Shown: positions 7,622-17,433, counted from the stretch's first letter. The stretch is DNA of 64,000 bases from Acidithiobacillus thiooxidans ATCC 19377 (GCF_009662475.1 NZ_CP045571.1:680501-744500); one strand, 5' to 3'. A program made the numbers and translations. The notes: generated from the sequence alone by a model not told the origin.

Positions 7622-9778
7622 TCAAAGCATGAATTGCGGGTCGACATCGACAAACCAGCGCACCCTCCGGGCTTCTGGCAGCTGCTGGCAGCAGGGTAAC
7701 CAGGTTTTAAGAGCCTTCTGCATGATCTGGCGGGTGGGTGCTTCCACCCACAGTTCAGCGCGCTCAAAACCGGCCCGTCTTTCCAGCAGTGCAGGCTGCG
7801 GTCCGCTGATTACCAGCGAATCGGGAGCGCAGGCTTTTGCCGCTTCCAGAAAGGCCTGAATGGCTGCCCGTTGATGGGCTTCAGCACACATCAGCGTCAG
7901 GGCTGTGCCGGGAGGAAGACTTGCTTGCAGGCGTTCTTCCAGGAGTAAGCGGGCGGCTTGCTGATAGTCTCCCTCACTGAGTTTCTGGATCAGGGGATGA
8001 TGGGGCAGGTGTGTTTGCAGAAGGACTCGTCCGGGTCGGTCTTCGCGACCCGCCCGTCCCGCCACTTGCAGAACCATCTGCAGCAAGCGCTCGGGAGCCC
8101 GAAAATCGGCACTGAACAGGCCCTGATCGGTGTTGACGATGCCGACCAGGGTGACGGCTGGAAAATGATGGCCTTTGGCGAGCATTTGCGTGCCAACCAG
8201 GATGGCAGGTTGGTTTTGATGGATTTGCTCCAGTACGGCGGAAAAAGCCTCCCGACCGGGTAATGCATCCCGATCAATCCGCCAGACTGGCGTATCGGGA
8301 AAGCGTTGGCGCAGGACTTCTTCCAGTTGCTCGGTTCCCTGTCCGGCAGTGATCAGCGCAGTACTGTGGCATTCCGGACAGTCTTCAGGCCAGCGTGACT
8401 CGTATCCGCAGTGGTGACAGCGCAGGCGTTGCTGGTGGCGGTGCCAGGTGAGGGCGGCACTACAGCGTGGGCAGTGCAGGACATGGCCACAATCATGGCA
8501 GAGTACGGCGGGTGCATAACCCCGCCGGTTCAAAAACAGCAGGACCTGATTTCCCGCCGCGAGCGTTTCTGAGCAGGCGTTCAGAAGATCACTGGAGAGC
8601 CCCCCCTGAAGATATTGGCGGCGAAGAGCAACAATCGTGATGCCCGGCAGGGGCGCGTTGGTAGCGCGTTGCCGTAATTGCAGACTTTGATAACGTCCCT
8701 GCTGGACATTGTAGAGACTTTCCAGAGAGGGCGTGGCCGAACCGAGAATGACCGGAATATTCTCCAGTTTGGCCCGCTGAATGGCCATGTCCCGGGCGGA
8801 ATAGTGCCAGCCCCGATGTTGCTTGAAAGAGGGATCATGTTCTTCATCAATGACAATACAGGCCAGCTGCGGCATGGGCACAAAAAGAGTGGAGCGGGTG
8901 CCGATGAGCAGTTGAATATGCCCCATGGCCGCCAATGCCCAGATGCGCAAACGTTCGGTGTCGGTCTGGGCGGAATGCAGTGCGGCGACCGCTGCCTTGC
9001 CAAAGCGGGCCTGACAGCGTGCCAGCAGCTGTGGGGTAAGACCGATTTCCGGGACGAGAATAAGCACCTGCCGACCGGCTTCCAGATGGGGACGGATTGT
9101 TTCGAAGTAGACTTCGGTTTTGCCGCTTCCGGTAACGCCATCCAGCAGCCAGCACGTAAAGCCTTGGGTAGCCCGTAATTGGGTGATGGCAATGCGCTGC
9201 TCTGCATTCAGAGGGTAGGGAAGCGGTTGCACAGTTACCCGGGGAGCGGGAAGAGTGAGGGCTTCTACCCAGCCGTTGTGAAGTGCCTGGCGAAGGACCG
9301 GACGTAAACGTGCTGGTACTTCTGTTTCAGCAGTAGGGCTTGAGGTGCTGAGCACGGTTATCAGGGCTTCCTGCAGTTTGCCGGGACGGGCAGGCGTCTG
9401 TTCATGCCGGGTGAGTTGATAAGCCTGTGCTGCGGGCCTTGGCAAAGGCCGACCCTGACGGAGTAGCGCTGGGAGGGCGGCAGCCCAGACATCGCCCAGG
9501 GGATGCTGGTAATAATGCGCACCAAAATTCAGAAGCTGCTGCAGAGATTCCGGCAGCAGGGGCCGCGTATCGAGAACAGCCTCGATGGGTTTCAGGGTGA
9601 TTTCTGGTGGACAGTGGTCATATCCCACCAGAATACCAATACGGCTTTTTTGACCAAAAGGGACACGCAGGCGTACGCCGGGAGGCAGGCGTTCCGGGTT
9701 TTCCGGCAGGGCATAGGAAAATATCCGGGGCAGATGCCCCAAAACAGCCACTTGCAGGCAGGCCGTCGCAGCGGGCAT
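7622..9778 (-). CDS. priA: Primosomal protein N' (replication restart helicase PriA)
   Basis: A 718-aa 3'-5' helicase that recognises abandoned replication forks and reloads the replisome. Visible parts: an N-terminal DNA-binding domain (FGQKSRIGILVG), Walker A DGVTGSGKTEVY, DEEHD box, GSATPSLES, and the PriA zinc region with eight Cys in four pairs between the helicase motifs (CHDCGHVLHCPRCSAAL, then CHHCGYESRWPEDCPECH). Late helicase motifs include GTQMLAKGHHFP and VAGRAGR. The ATG at 9778 is used; TTG at 9793 is possible, and neither has a clear ribosome-binding site. The upstream gap holds two DnaA-box sequences. Confidence 0.95.
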   Translation of the reverse strand: MPAATACLQVAVLGHLPRIFSYALPENPERLPPGVRLRVPFGQKSRIGILVGYDHCPPEITLKPIEAVLDTRPLLPESLQQLLNFGAHYYQHPLGDVWAAALPALLRQGRPLPRPAAQAYQLTRHEQTPARPGKLQEALITVLSTSSPTAETEVPARLRPVLRQALHNGWVEALTLPAPRVTVQPLPYPLNAEQRIAITQLRATQGFTCWLLDGVTGSGKTEVYFETIRPHLEAGRQVLILVPEIGLTPQLLARCQARFGKAAVAALHSAQTDTERLRIWALAAMGHIQLLIGTRSTLFVPMPQLACIVIDEEHDPSFKQHRGWHYSARDMAIQRAKLENIPVILGSATPSLESLYNVQQGRYQSLQLRQRATNAPLPGITIVALRRQYLQGGLSSDLLNACSETLAAGNQVLLFLNRRGYAPAVLCHDCGHVLHCPRCSAALTWHRHQQRLRCHHCGYESRWPEDCPECHSTALITAGQGTEQLEEVLRQRFPDTPVWRIDRDALPGREAFSAVLEQIHQNQPAILVGTQMLAKGHHFPAVTLVGIVNTDQGLFSADFRAPERLLQMVLQVAGRAGREDRPGRVLLQTHLPHHPLIQKLSEGDYQQAARLLLEERLQASLPPGTALTLMCAEAHQRAAIQAFLEAAKACAPDSLVISGPQPALLERRAGFERAELWVEAPTRQIMQKALKTWLPCCQQLPEARRVRWFVDVDPQFML

Positions 9779-9797
9779 TAAAGTTGCCCACAAGTTC

Positions 9798-9983
9798 TGT
9801 GGATAAGTCTGTGCATGGACCTCAGGAAAACTCGCATATGCCTAGTGCTTCAAGACCTTAGCCGGCTTGCCCAAAAAAGTGGCAAGGATAAATAATAAAT
9901 GAAAACAATTAGATGATGACTTTCAACAACAACTTAACGGTGCTGCTCTGGCTTTTGTCGGTTTATGAGTAAACTGTGTATAA
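9798..9983 (-). promoter_or_regulatory. Two consensus DnaA boxes upstream of priA
   Basis: The gap between priA and ubiA (about 235 bp) holds TTATCCACA at 9798-9806 and TTATACACA at 9975-9983, both on the minus strand and both matching TTATNCACA exactly. The stretch between them is AT-rich (around 9890-9930). It could be a DnaA-responsive control region. No other strong feature is visible in the gap. Confidence 0.4.
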
Positions 9984-10013
9984 GTTTTTCAAAAACGCAC
10001 AAGATGCTCCGTT

Positions 10014-10916
10014 TCAGCCCCAGGCTCCCGGTATGGGCAAGCTGCTTGATGGCGCTAAACCGGCCACTATTCCCCAAAACAGCACCAGCCCAATCCAGTT
10101 GTTGTGCAGAAAAGCACGAAAAGCCAGATCTCTGTCTCCCCCCAGCAAGCTCTGTTCATAAATGCCGAGAAGCAGCACCAGGAGCAAGGCAATCCAAAAG
10201 GGCCAGTACATTTGCGTGCTGACGCCAATGCCGACAAATATGCATAGCATGGTCAGTTGCAGACCGGCGATGATATGACGATCCCAGCGGCCAAACAAAA
10301 TGGCCGTAGATTTGATACCGGCCTTCAGATCATCCGGACGATCCGCCATGGCATAGGCCGTATCATAGGCGACCACCCAGCAGGCATTGGCGAGCATCAG
10401 CCACCAGCCAATAGCCGGAACGGTCCCTGTGCTTGCCGCAAAGGCCATGGGAATACCAAAGGAAAAGGCAATGCCCAGATAAGCCTGGGGAAGATGGGTG
10501 AAGCGTTTGAACAGGGGATAGGTAATGGTAATGAATACCGCGCCACCTGCCAAAGCCAGACTGAGCAGATTCAAAAAGGGCAATAAAGCCGCAGCCATCA
10601 GGCAGAGCAATACAAAAAGACGTAAAGCTGAAGCGGGACTGATAAGTCCTGCTGCCAGTGGTCGGTGCCGGGTGCGTGCTACCTGTTTATCAAAATCCCG
10701 ATCAAAATAATCATTGATGACACAGCCTGCCGAGCGCATAAGCCATGTTCCCAGGGTAAAAATCACAAACAGGCGCAGGGAAGGCGTCCCTTTGGCCGCC
10801 AGCCAGAGTCCCCAATAAGTTGGCCAGAGCAATAACAGCGTACCAATGGGGCGGTCCATGCGCATCAGCGCCAGATAGGCGGAAAAACGCTGACGAAACG
10901 GGATGAAATCATTCAT
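10014..10916 (-). CDS. ubiA: 4-hydroxybenzoate polyprenyltransferase
   Basis: A 300-aa integral membrane enzyme that attaches the polyprenyl tail to 4-hydroxybenzoate in ubiquinone synthesis. Both Asp-rich prenyl-diphosphate motifs are visible: NDYFDRDFDKQVART near residue 68 and YDTAYAMADRPDD near residue 190, with about eight hydrophobic segments. The start ATG at 10916 overlaps the stop of ubiC as TGATG, which implies translational coupling and decides the start over an ATG 24 nt upstream. Quinone supply fits the quinol oxidase encoded at 39900-44154. Confidence 0.95.
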   Translation of the reverse strand: MNDFIPFRQRFSAYLALMRMDRPIGTLLLLWPTYWGLWLAAKGTPSLRLFVIFTLGTWLMRSAGCVINDYFDRDFDKQVARTRHRPLAAGLISPASALRLFVLLCLMAAALLPFLNLLSLALAGGAVFITITYPLFKRFTHLPQAYLGIAFSFGIPMAFAASTGTVPAIGWWLMLANACWVVAYDTAYAMADRPDDLKAGIKSTAILFGRWDRHIIAGLQLTMLCIFVGIGVSTQMYWPFWIALLLVLLLGIYEQSLLGGDRDLAFRAFLHNNWIGLVLFWGIVAGLAPSSSLPIPGAWG

Positions 10917-11428
10917 CAGCGTCGACCTCGACCCGCCCAAGGGGGTAAGTCCGGCAGGAAATGTTCTTCAACCAACACTTCAGTATGACCCCGGCGTAAA
11001 ATGGAGCGTCGTCGCCAGGCGCGTTGGCCGAAGCGCGGCAAGGCCTCCATGGTGATGGAGGAACGGCGCAAGCGGCGATGCCGGAACAGAGTATTGCCGA
11101 TGGGACGGGAACCATGGCGCGCCAGGGGAAGCAGACCATGGCGCAGACCGCAAAGCGGTATGGTGGTCATAGCCCATATGGCGGGCCGATCCGGATTACC
11201 AGCGTGGAGAAGGACTTCCCGCCAGAAAATTCGCTCGCCCCGCTTTAAATGCAGGAGCCGCTGTTCACTATAAGTCGGTTTCCGGCGTCCACTCCCCATA
11301 AGCAGCGCCGTGACCCGATGGGTATGACCATAGGCGCGCTGCAGTGCTGCAGTCAGCGATGCCGGGAGCGCCAACCAGGGCCATAAATGCCTGGGCGCAT
11401 GATTCAGTGCTGCGGTTTTGTAAGCCAT
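10916..11428 (-). CDS. ubiC: Chorismate lyase
   Basis: A 170-aa cytosolic enzyme converting chorismate to 4-hydroxybenzoate and pyruvate, the first step of ubiquinone synthesis. Family features are WREVLLHAG (substrate-binding Arg), the SRPIGNTLF segment, RRSSI and a conserved Glu near the end (VLVEEHFLP). The length equals the family norm (about 165-180). A much longer upstream frame exists but lies inside the neighbouring methyltransferase gene, so the ATG at 11428 is used. It is coupled to ubiA by a 1-nt overlap. Confidence 0.9.
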   Translation of the reverse strand: MAYKTAALNHAPRHLWPWLALPASLTAALQRAYGHTHRVTALLMGSGRRKPTYSEQRLLHLKRGERIFWREVLLHAGNPDRPAIWAMTTIPLCGLRHGLLPLARHGSRPIGNTLFRHRRLRRSSITMEALPRFGQRAWRRRSILRRGHTEVLVEEHFLPDLPPWAGRGRR

Positions 11429-11441
11429 GATTCGGGGCAAA

Positions 11442-12026
11442 TCAGACCGAACCTTTGCCGTGAAAAATAAACTGATCAATGCGGGCGGGAGGTAAATTGC
11501 GCAGCACCATGGCGGGGCGTCCGCGCCGGAATTCAGTGGGCAAGCCCTGGCAGGAACTGCGGAAATGATAGGTGAACTGAATAAATACCGTGCCCTGCTG
11601 GCTGACTGCCGGCAGTTGCTGAAAAATACGATCGACGATTTCCCGGGGAATGGTGCGCAGCGGCAGGCTGGAAACAATAGCCCGGACCTTGCCACGATGG
11701 GCAATCATTTCCTGGAGTCGCGCAGCATCGCCTTCGATGACTTCCAGTTGCGGAAACAGGTGGCGCAGATGGCGGACCATCGTTGGCGCCTGTTCCACCA
11801 ACACCAGATCACTGGCATCTATACCCCGGGCGAGCAGGGCCTTGGTGACCGGCCCCATGCCGGGTCCGAGTTCAATCACCAGTCCCGGTCCGTCTGGGAC
11901 CATGGCGGCCATGCGTCTGGCGAGAAAAGGAGAGCTGGGCAGTACCGCGCCTATGGCCTGGGGGTCGCGTAAAAACTCGCGGGTAAAGTGCCAAGCCTGG
12001 GATGCCGGCCCGGAAGATCTGGACAT
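11442..12026 (-). CDS. PmtA-like SAM-dependent methyltransferase
   Basis: A 194-aa class I methyltransferase resembling the short bacterial phospholipid N-methyltransferases (PmtA) and the KsgA-like fold. Motif I is VIELGPGMGPVTKALL (about residues 50-65), followed by LVLVEQAPTMVRHL and the post-I segment AIVSSLPLRTIP. Substrate cannot be proven; phosphatidylethanolamine is the family's usual acceptor. The start at 12026 is supported by GGTGGAG 7 nt upstream; the longer frame to 12155 runs through a tandem repeat. It lies 13 nt before ubiC, so the three genes probably form one transcript. Confidence 0.75.
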   Translation of the reverse strand: MSRSSGPASQAWHFTREFLRDPQAIGAVLPSSPFLARRMAAMVPDGPGLVIELGPGMGPVTKALLARGIDASDLVLVEQAPTMVRHLRHLFPQLEVIEGDAARLQEMIAHRGKVRAIVSSLPLRTIPREIVDRIFQQLPAVSQQGTVFIQFTYHFRSSCQGLPTEFRRGRPAMVLRNLPPARIDQFIFHGKGSV

Positions 12027-12112
12027 GGATTTTCTCCACCGGATAAAGGGCAATGCACGGATTTGCGCAGAACCCATATGAACGGTCAATACTCTAGCAT
12101 GGGCGGCATGCA

Positions 12113-12140
12113 GAGCGAAACTGAGCGAAACTGAGCGAAA
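12113..12140. repeat. Three tandem copies of a 10-bp repeat
   Basis: GAGCGAAACT is repeated head to tail (12113-12122, 12123-12132, and a shorter third copy to 12140) in the divergent gap between the methyltransferase gene and miaB. Copy number could vary by slippage. It is too far from either start to be a ribosome-binding element. Confidence 0.8.
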
Positions 12141-12207
12141 CAGGGCCCTTGTCAATCCGGGTTGCTGGCCCTATCATCGTGATAAGGCCGCTTTTTCCGG
12201 AACTGCA

Positions 12208-13563
12208 TTGCAAAATCTGTTTATTAAAACCTACGGTTGTCAGATGAATGAATATGACTCCGAGCGCATGGCGGATCTGCTGGCGCAGAGTCATGGACTG
12301 AAATTGGTAGACGATCCCCAGCAGGCTGATGTGCTTTTGCTCAATACCTGTTCCATTCGCGAAAAAGCTGAAGATAAAGTATTCACCCAATTGGGATTCT
12401 GGCGTCCGTTCAAGGAAAAACGTCCGGAAGTGATTATTGGCGTGGGAGGCTGTGTAGCCAGTCAGGAGGGCGCAAAATTGCGTCGTCGTGCCCCTTACGT
12501 CGATCTGGTGTTTGGTCCTCAGACCCTGCACCGTCTGCCCGATCTGCTCGATGCCTGTGTGGCTGAACGTCATCCTCAGGTGGATGTGGATTTTCCGGTT
12601 CTCGAAAAATTTGACCGTCTGCCCCAGCGTCCCGGTCGCGATGGTGCCACGGCTTTCCTGACCATTCAGGAAGGCTGCGACAAGTTTTGTACATTTTGTG
12701 TGGTACCCCATACCCGGGGACGGGAATACAGCCGTCCCATGCCCGATATTATCCGTGAGGCACGCAGTCTGGTCGATCAGGGGGTGCGTGAAATCACCTT
12801 GTTGGGGCAAAACGTCAACGCGTATCGCGGCGCGACGGGCCTGATTGGTGAGGGCGGCCTTGCCGAATTGCTGGAAAGGCTTGCCCGTATTCCGGGTTTG
12901 CTGCGCCTGCGTTACACCACTTCTCATCCCAGTAATCTGGATGATGACCTGATTGCCGCTCACGGTTCTATCGAAAAACTGGCTCCGCACTTACATTTAC
13001 CGGTGCAGAGCGGCTCAGACCGGATTTTGCGGCGCATGCACCGCAAGCATAGTGTCGAGCAATATCTGGAAAAAATTGCTCGCCTGCGGGCGGCGCGTCC
13101 GGGTATACAGATTTCATCAGATTTCATCGTCGGATTTCCGGGTGAAAGCGAGGCAGATTTTGCGGCCACCATGGACTTGATTGAGGCCGTGCGTTTCGAC
13201 CAGTCCTACTCCTTCAAATACAGTCAGCGGCCCAATACCCCCGCCCTGAAACTCAAGGACAGTGTCCCCGAAGCCGAAAAAGATGCCCGTCTCGCCATTT
13301 TGCAGACACGTATCAACGGCTTGGCCCAAGCCTACGCCCAGAGTCTGGTGGGGACACGTCAGGCGGTATTGATTACCGGCCCTTCGCGCCGTGATCCGCG
13401 TGAAGTGACCGGAAAAACCGCCTGCAACCGCTCGGTCAATCTGCCCGGCAACCCTGACTGGGCAGGACAAATGATGAATATAGAAATTACGACCGCTTTG
13501 CCGAATAGCCTGCGTGGTCGTCTGACGCAGTCCAATCCTGCGGCACATCGTCTTGCCGTATAA
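12208..13563 (+). CDS. miaB: tRNA-2-methylthio-N6-dimethylallyladenosine synthase
   Basis: A 451-aa radical-SAM methylthiotransferase that modifies A37 of tRNAs reading UNN codons. The N-terminal UPF0004 domain carries the auxiliary cluster cysteines (C11, C48, C82). The radical SAM motif CxxxCxxC is at C157, C161 and C164 ([10 protein letters not shown]), and a TRAM domain lies at the C-terminus (residues ~375-440). The only usable start is TTG at 12208 with GGA 8 nt upstream; the protein then begins at the family's usual position ([15 protein letters not shown]). It heads the miaB-ybeZ-ybeY-ybeX-lnt operon, the same order as in E. coli. Confidence 0.95.
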   Translation: MQNLFIKTYGCQMNEYDSERMADLLAQSHGLKLVDDPQQADVLLLNTCSIREKAEDKVFTQLGFWRPFKEKRPEVIIGVGGCVASQEGAKLRRRAPYVDLVFGPQTLHRLPDLLDACVAERHPQVDVDFPVLEKFDRLPQRPGRDGATAFLTIQEGCDKFCTFCVVPHTRGREYSRPMPDIIREARSLVDQGVREITLLGQNVNAYRGATGLIGEGGLAELLERLARIPGLLRLRYTTSHPSNLDDDLIAAHGSIEKLAPHLHLPVQSGSDRILRRMHRKHSVEQYLEKIARLRAARPGIQISSDFIVGFPGESEADFAATMDLIEAVRFDQSYSFKYSQRPNTPALKLKDSVPEAEKDARLAILQTRINGLAQAYAQSLVGTRQAVLITGPSRRDPREVTGKTACNRSVNLPGNPDWAGQMMNIEITTALPNSLRGRLTQSNPAAHRLAV

Positions 13564-13567
13564 TCCC

Positions 13568-14554
13568 ATGGAGCCTCCCAGTAAGAATCCCGCCATCTGT
13601 CATGGTGATTTTATCGCTGAGCAGGCCAGCGCCGCTGACTTGTCGGAAATGGCCGGCGAACTGGACAGTCATCTGCGGCAACTGGAATCCCGGCTGGGTG
13701 TCGTCATTCTCCCGCGTGGGGAACGTTTTCATATTACCGGTCCACAAGCGGCGGTGCAGGCCGCAAAAACCGTTCTGGCAGAGCTTCATGCTCAGGTCGT
13801 TCAGGGCCGGAAGCTTTCCAGCCACTGGGTGCATCAATGTATTCAGCGTGTTCAGGTGGAAGCCGAGTCTGAAACTCATGAAGTCTCGGAATCCCCAGGG
13901 GTGCAAACCCTCAAAGGGACCATTCGGGGTCGAGGATTGCGTCAACGCCGCTATCTGGATTCCATCCGCCATAATGACCTGACTTTTGGCATCGGTCCGG
14001 CCGGTACGGGAAAAACCTATCTGGCCGTCGCAGCGGCCGTCGAGCAGATCGAACGCAATCAGGTACGCCGCCTGGTGTTGGTGCGTCCCGCCGTCGAAGC
14101 CGGTGAACGGCTGGGTTTCCTGCCCGGGTCTTTAAGTGAAAAAGTGGATCCCTATTTGCGCCCCCTCTACGACGCCCTGCATGAAATGATCGGTTACGAG
14201 AAGGTGGCAAAACTCATCGAGCGGCAAATCATTGAAGTGGCTCCGCTGGCTTACATGCGCGGTCGGACGCTCAACGACGCCTTTATCATTCTCGACGAGG
14301 CCCAGAATACGACGCCGGAGCAGATGAAAATGTTTTTGACCCGTATGGGTTTCGGTGCAAAAGTAGTCGTCACTGGCGACGTCACCCAGATTGACCTTCC
14401 GCGTGGCCAGCTTTCCGGTCTGGTCCAGGTGCTGGATGTGCTGGATGCCATGCCGGGCGTGGAAATGGTCTTTTTTGAAAGTGCCGATGTGGTCCGGCAC
14501 CCGCTCGTGGCCCGCATTATCCAGGCTTATGATCGCTTTGGGGATAAGGCATGA
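13568..14554 (+). CDS. ybeZ: PhoH-family ATPase (YbeZ/PhoL)
   Basis: A 328-aa cytosolic protein of the PhoH family, which works with YbeY in RNA and ribosome quality control. It has an N-terminal KH-like region, Walker A GIGPAGTGKTYLAV near residue 142, VRPAVEAGERLGFLPG (family signature), Walker B FIILDEAQNTTPEQ and VTGDVTQIDLP. The ATG at 13568 is used rather than TTG at 13553; the gene starts 4 bp after the miaB stop. Its stop overlaps the ybeY start (ATGA). Confidence 0.93.
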   Translation: MEPPSKNPAICHGDFIAEQASAADLSEMAGELDSHLRQLESRLGVVILPRGERFHITGPQAAVQAAKTVLAELHAQVVQGRKLSSHWVHQCIQRVQVEAESETHEVSESPGVQTLKGTIRGRGLRQRRYLDSIRHNDLTFGIGPAGTGKTYLAVAAAVEQIERNQVRRLVLVRPAVEAGERLGFLPGSLSEKVDPYLRPLYDALHEMIGYEKVAKLIERQIIEVAPLAYMRGRTLNDAFIILDEAQNTTPEQMKMFLTRMGFGAKVVVTGDVTQIDLPRGQLSGLVQVLDVLDAMPGVEMVFFESADVVRHPLVARIIQAYDRFGDKA

Positions 14555-15048
14555 GCGGACTTTATCTGCGTCTATCTGCGGATGATTCCGTGGAGCCAGC
14601 TTCTATTCCTTCCCGCAACCAGGCCAGGACTGCCATTCTTCAGGCGCTGACGGTTGCGACTCCGCGATCCCCGGACGCAGGGCGCATGGCCGAAATCTCC
14701 CTCGCCTTTGTGAGTAATGCCGAAATCACCCGATTGAATGCCCACTATCGGCAGCAGGAAAAACCGACCAATTGTCTATCTTTTCCCCAGGATCCCCTGC
14801 CTCCAGTGTTCCGCCGCGACCTGTTGGGCGATATTGTGATAGCCCCGGCCGTGGTGCTTCAGGAAGCGGCCGAGCAGGGGAAAACTTTGTTGAATCATTA
14901 TCGTCACTTGCTGATTCACAGTACCTTGCATTTGTTGGGCTATGACCATGTCGAAGACCACGAAGCACTGATCATGGAACAACTGGAAACCCGATTGCTG
15001 GCTGAAATGGGTGTGGCCGACCCTTACCTGAACCAAATACATGAGTGA
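14551..15048 (+). CDS. ybeY: rRNA maturation endoribonuclease YbeY
   Basis: A 165-aa zinc-dependent ribonuclease that trims the 16S rRNA 3' end and takes part in late 70S quality control. The zinc motif HxxxHxxGYDH is seen as HSTLHLLGYDH with ligands H123, H127 and H133; the usual Gly after the first His is Ser here. The conserved strand LSFPQDP precedes it. The start overlaps ybeZ by 4 bp and the end overlaps ybeX by 8 bp. Confidence 0.95.
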   Translation: MSGLYLRLSADDSVEPASIPSRNQARTAILQALTVATPRSPDAGRMAEISLAFVSNAEITRLNAHYRQQEKPTNCLSFPQDPLPPVFRRDLLGDIVIAPAVVLQEAAEQGKTLLNHYRHLLIHSTLHLLGYDHVEDHEALIMEQLETRLLAEMGVADPYLNQIHE

Positions 15049-15916
15049 AGATCGAAGTACCCAGGAGCGCCCACGGAGTTGGTGGGCGCGCTTTACCCAG
15101 TCCCTGCGCGGCAATGTGGAAGATCAGGATAGTTTGCTGGATCTGATCCGGGAGGCTGGCGAGCGTCAGGTGATTGATGCCGAAGCGGCACGCATGGTGG
15201 ATGGGATTTTCCGGATGGGCGAATTGACCGTCCGTGACGTGATGATTCCCCGCGCTCAGATGGAAGTGATTGAGATGGATATGCCATTGCCGGAAATCAT
15301 CGCCAGGGTTTCGGAAGTCGGGCACTCGCGTTTTCCGGTGGTGGGAGAGGATCGCGACGACGTGCGCGGCATCCTACTGGCCAAGGATTTGCTCCAGGCC
15401 TGTCGTTCGGGCATGTCCTTGCCGCGCTTGGGAGAATTGTTACGACCGGCGACGTTTATTCCCGAAAGCAAGCATCTGGATCACCTGCTCTATGAGTTTC
15501 GCACAGGTCGCCACCACATGGCGGTGGTGGTTGATGAATATGGCGGGGTGGCCGGCCTTATTACCATTGAGGATGTGCTGGAAATCATCGTCGGGGAAAT
15601 TGAAGACGAATATGACATTGACGAAGATGTCATGATAGCCTCACGGGAAGATGGTGACTTTCTGGTGAATGCGCTGATTCCCCTGGAGGATTTCAATGAA
15701 CATTTTGTGGCGCATCTGGCAGATGAACACGCGGACACCCTGGGTGGCTGGGTGGCTACGCGTCTCGGGCATGTGCCGAGGGTGGGCGAAGTGATTGAGG
15801 AGGGTAATTTGCGACTGGAAGTGTTAAGAGCCGATCGACGCCGGGTACAAATTGTCCGGGTGTCTCCTCCGCGCAGTGCAGCGCTGCCCGAATCGCCCGA
15901 TCAGGATAGTGCATGA
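15041..15916 (+). CDS. ybeX: CBS-domain protein YbeX/CorC
   Basis: A 291-aa cytosolic protein of the HlyC/CorC group, linked to magnesium/cobalt efflux and ribosome metabolism. After a short basic N-terminus come two CBS repeats (about 65-190: VRDVMIPRAQMEVI ... HSRFPVVGEDRDDVRGIL, and ... HHMAVVVDEYGGVAGLITIEDVLE) and a C-terminal CorC_HlyC domain (DGDFLVNALIPLEDFNEHF). It overlaps both neighbours in the operon, and the lnt start overlaps its stop by 4 bp. Confidence 0.93.
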   Translation: MSEDRSTQERPRSWWARFTQSLRGNVEDQDSLLDLIREAGERQVIDAEAARMVDGIFRMGELTVRDVMIPRAQMEVIEMDMPLPEIIARVSEVGHSRFPVVGEDRDDVRGILLAKDLLQACRSGMSLPRLGELLRPATFIPESKHLDHLLYEFRTGRHHMAVVVDEYGGVAGLITIEDVLEIIVGEIEDEYDIDEDVMIASREDGDFLVNALIPLEDFNEHFVAHLADEHADTLGGWVATRLGHVPRVGEVIEEGNLRLEVLRADRRRVQIVRVSPPRSAALPESPDQDSA

Positions 15917-17433
15917 TTCAGGATTCCATCAAAACATGGGCGTTTCCTTTGCGGCTTCTGGCCGCATTAATTTTGGGTGTGCTCTGGCCTTTGGCTTTTG
16001 CCCCTTTTAATGCCTGGTTTCTCGCTATCATTCTGCTATTTGCGCTGTTCTGGTTGGCTACCACAGCTGAACGTCCCCGGCGGGCTGCCGCTTTGGGGTA
16101 CGCTTTTGGTTTCGGGGCATTTTGTAGCGGAGTCAGCTGGATATCCGTCACCCTGCACAATTTTGCCCATATGGACTGGCTACTTGCGGGTGGGGCGGTA
16201 GCGCTGCTGGCGGCTTATTGCGCCATTTATCCAGCTTTGGCCCTATGGCTGGCTATCCGTTTTTTTCGGGGAAATGCGCGTCTTGTCGCCTTACCGGTGT
16301 TGTGGATATTTGCGGAATGGTGTCGAGCCCGGTTCTTCACGGGCTTCCCCTGGCTGGCCACAGGATATACGCAGACCCATGTTTTTTTGGGTGGTTTCTC
16401 CGCCTGGCTGGGGCAGTATGGGGTCGGGCTCGCCACCGCCGGTTTTGCCACTATTTTGTTATGGATGTTGCGCGAATCCTCATCCAGACGGGCACTGCTC
16501 GGCGGCGTTTCTGCCTTGCTGGTGCTTTCCGGATTGGCTCTGGCGGCAGGGTCAGTCAGCTTCACCCATCCCGTCGGGCACAAGCTTCGGGTTAGCCTGG
16601 TGCAGGGTAATATTCCCATCACCGAAAAATGGAATACTGCAGCCATCAGCGAGATACTGCACCATTACGTACAACTGATTTTGCAGACGCCCAAAAATAG
16701 CCAGCTGGTGGTTTTGCCGGAAACCGCCTTTCCCATTTTTCAGACGGAAATTCCTCAACTGATTAGTCAGTTACAGGAATGGTCGGCGCGGAATCACAAG
16801 ATTCTGATTATCGGCATTCCCGAGTTGGCAGATGGCAAATACTACAACGCTGCCATGGAAATTGACGGGAAAGCCCCCCTGCGCTGGTACCAGAAAGAAC
16901 ATCTGGTGCCTTTTGGTGAATATATTCCCTTGCCGCACCTGCTGGGTCCTCTGGTCCACCACTTTTTACCGGGTCTGGGGAGTTTTTCCTTTGGGCATGG
17001 TCCTTATGTCCTGCCTGTAGACGGACAAAAGGCTGGCATGACCATTTGTTATGAAGAATCTTTTTCCCGTGATGTCCGTAAGGGGGTCAGAGAAGGGGCG
17101 ACTTTTTTACTCAATATCAGTGATTATGCCTGGTATGGGCATAGTATTGCTGCCGCCCAGAGTATGCAGATGGCTGCCATGCAGTCCCGTCAGGAGCAGA
17201 AACCGGATGTGCGCGATACCAATACCGGTATCACCACGCTGATTTCTCCCCAGGGCGAAATCCGCACCCAGCTTCCGCAATTTGTGGTGGGCACGCTGAA
17301 CGGCTCGGTGCAGCCCATGGCCGGAGAGACTCCCTATGGTCGTTGGGGGAGTCTGCCCTACCTGCTACTGAGTGCTTTGCTCATGCTTTTGGCCATAGGG
17401 GTTACTCGCCGGCAATCATCATCTCGTCAATGA
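15913..17433 (+). CDS. lnt: Apolipoprotein N-acyltransferase
   Basis: A 506-aa inner-membrane enzyme that adds the third acyl chain to lipoproteins. Six or so N-terminal hydrophobic segments are followed by a periplasmic nitrilase-type domain with the catalytic triad in family motifs: Glu in LPETAFPI, Lys in YQKEHLVPFGEY and Cys in MTICYEESF. A final membrane helix lies at 475-495. It is last in the miaB operon, and its last 32 bp overlap the convergent pmbA gene. Lipoproteins in this window that would need it include CyoA and the product of 53285-54031. Confidence 0.95.
   Translation: MIQDSIKTWAFPLRLLAALILGVLWPLAFAPFNAWFLAIILLFALFWLATTAERPRRAAALGYAFGFGAFCSGVSWISVTLHNFAHMDWLLAGGAVALLAAYCAIYPALALWLAIRFFRGNARLVALPVLWIFAEWCRARFFTGFPWLATGYTQTHVFLGGFSAWLGQYGVGLATAGFATILLWMLRESSSRRALLGGVSALLVLSGLALAAGSVSFTHPVGHKLRVSLVQGNIPITEKWNTAAISEILHHYVQLILQTPKNSQLVVLPETAFPIFQTEIPQLISQLQEWSARNHKILIIGIPELADGKYYNAAMEIDGKAPLRWYQKEHLVPFGEYIPLPHLLGPLVHHFLPGLGSFSFGHGPYVLPVDGQKAGMTICYEESFSRDVRKGVREGATFLLNISDYAWYGHSIAAAQSMQMAAMQSRQEQKPDVRDTNTGITTLISPQGEIRTQLPQFVVGTLNGSVQPMAGETPYGRWGSLPYLLLSALLMLLAIGVTRRQSSSRQ

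Noticed and set aside
10916-11704. 262-aa version of ubiC with a long N-terminal extension
   Set aside because: The extension lies inside the methyltransferase gene and has no similarity to chorismate lyase; the family starts at ATG 11428.
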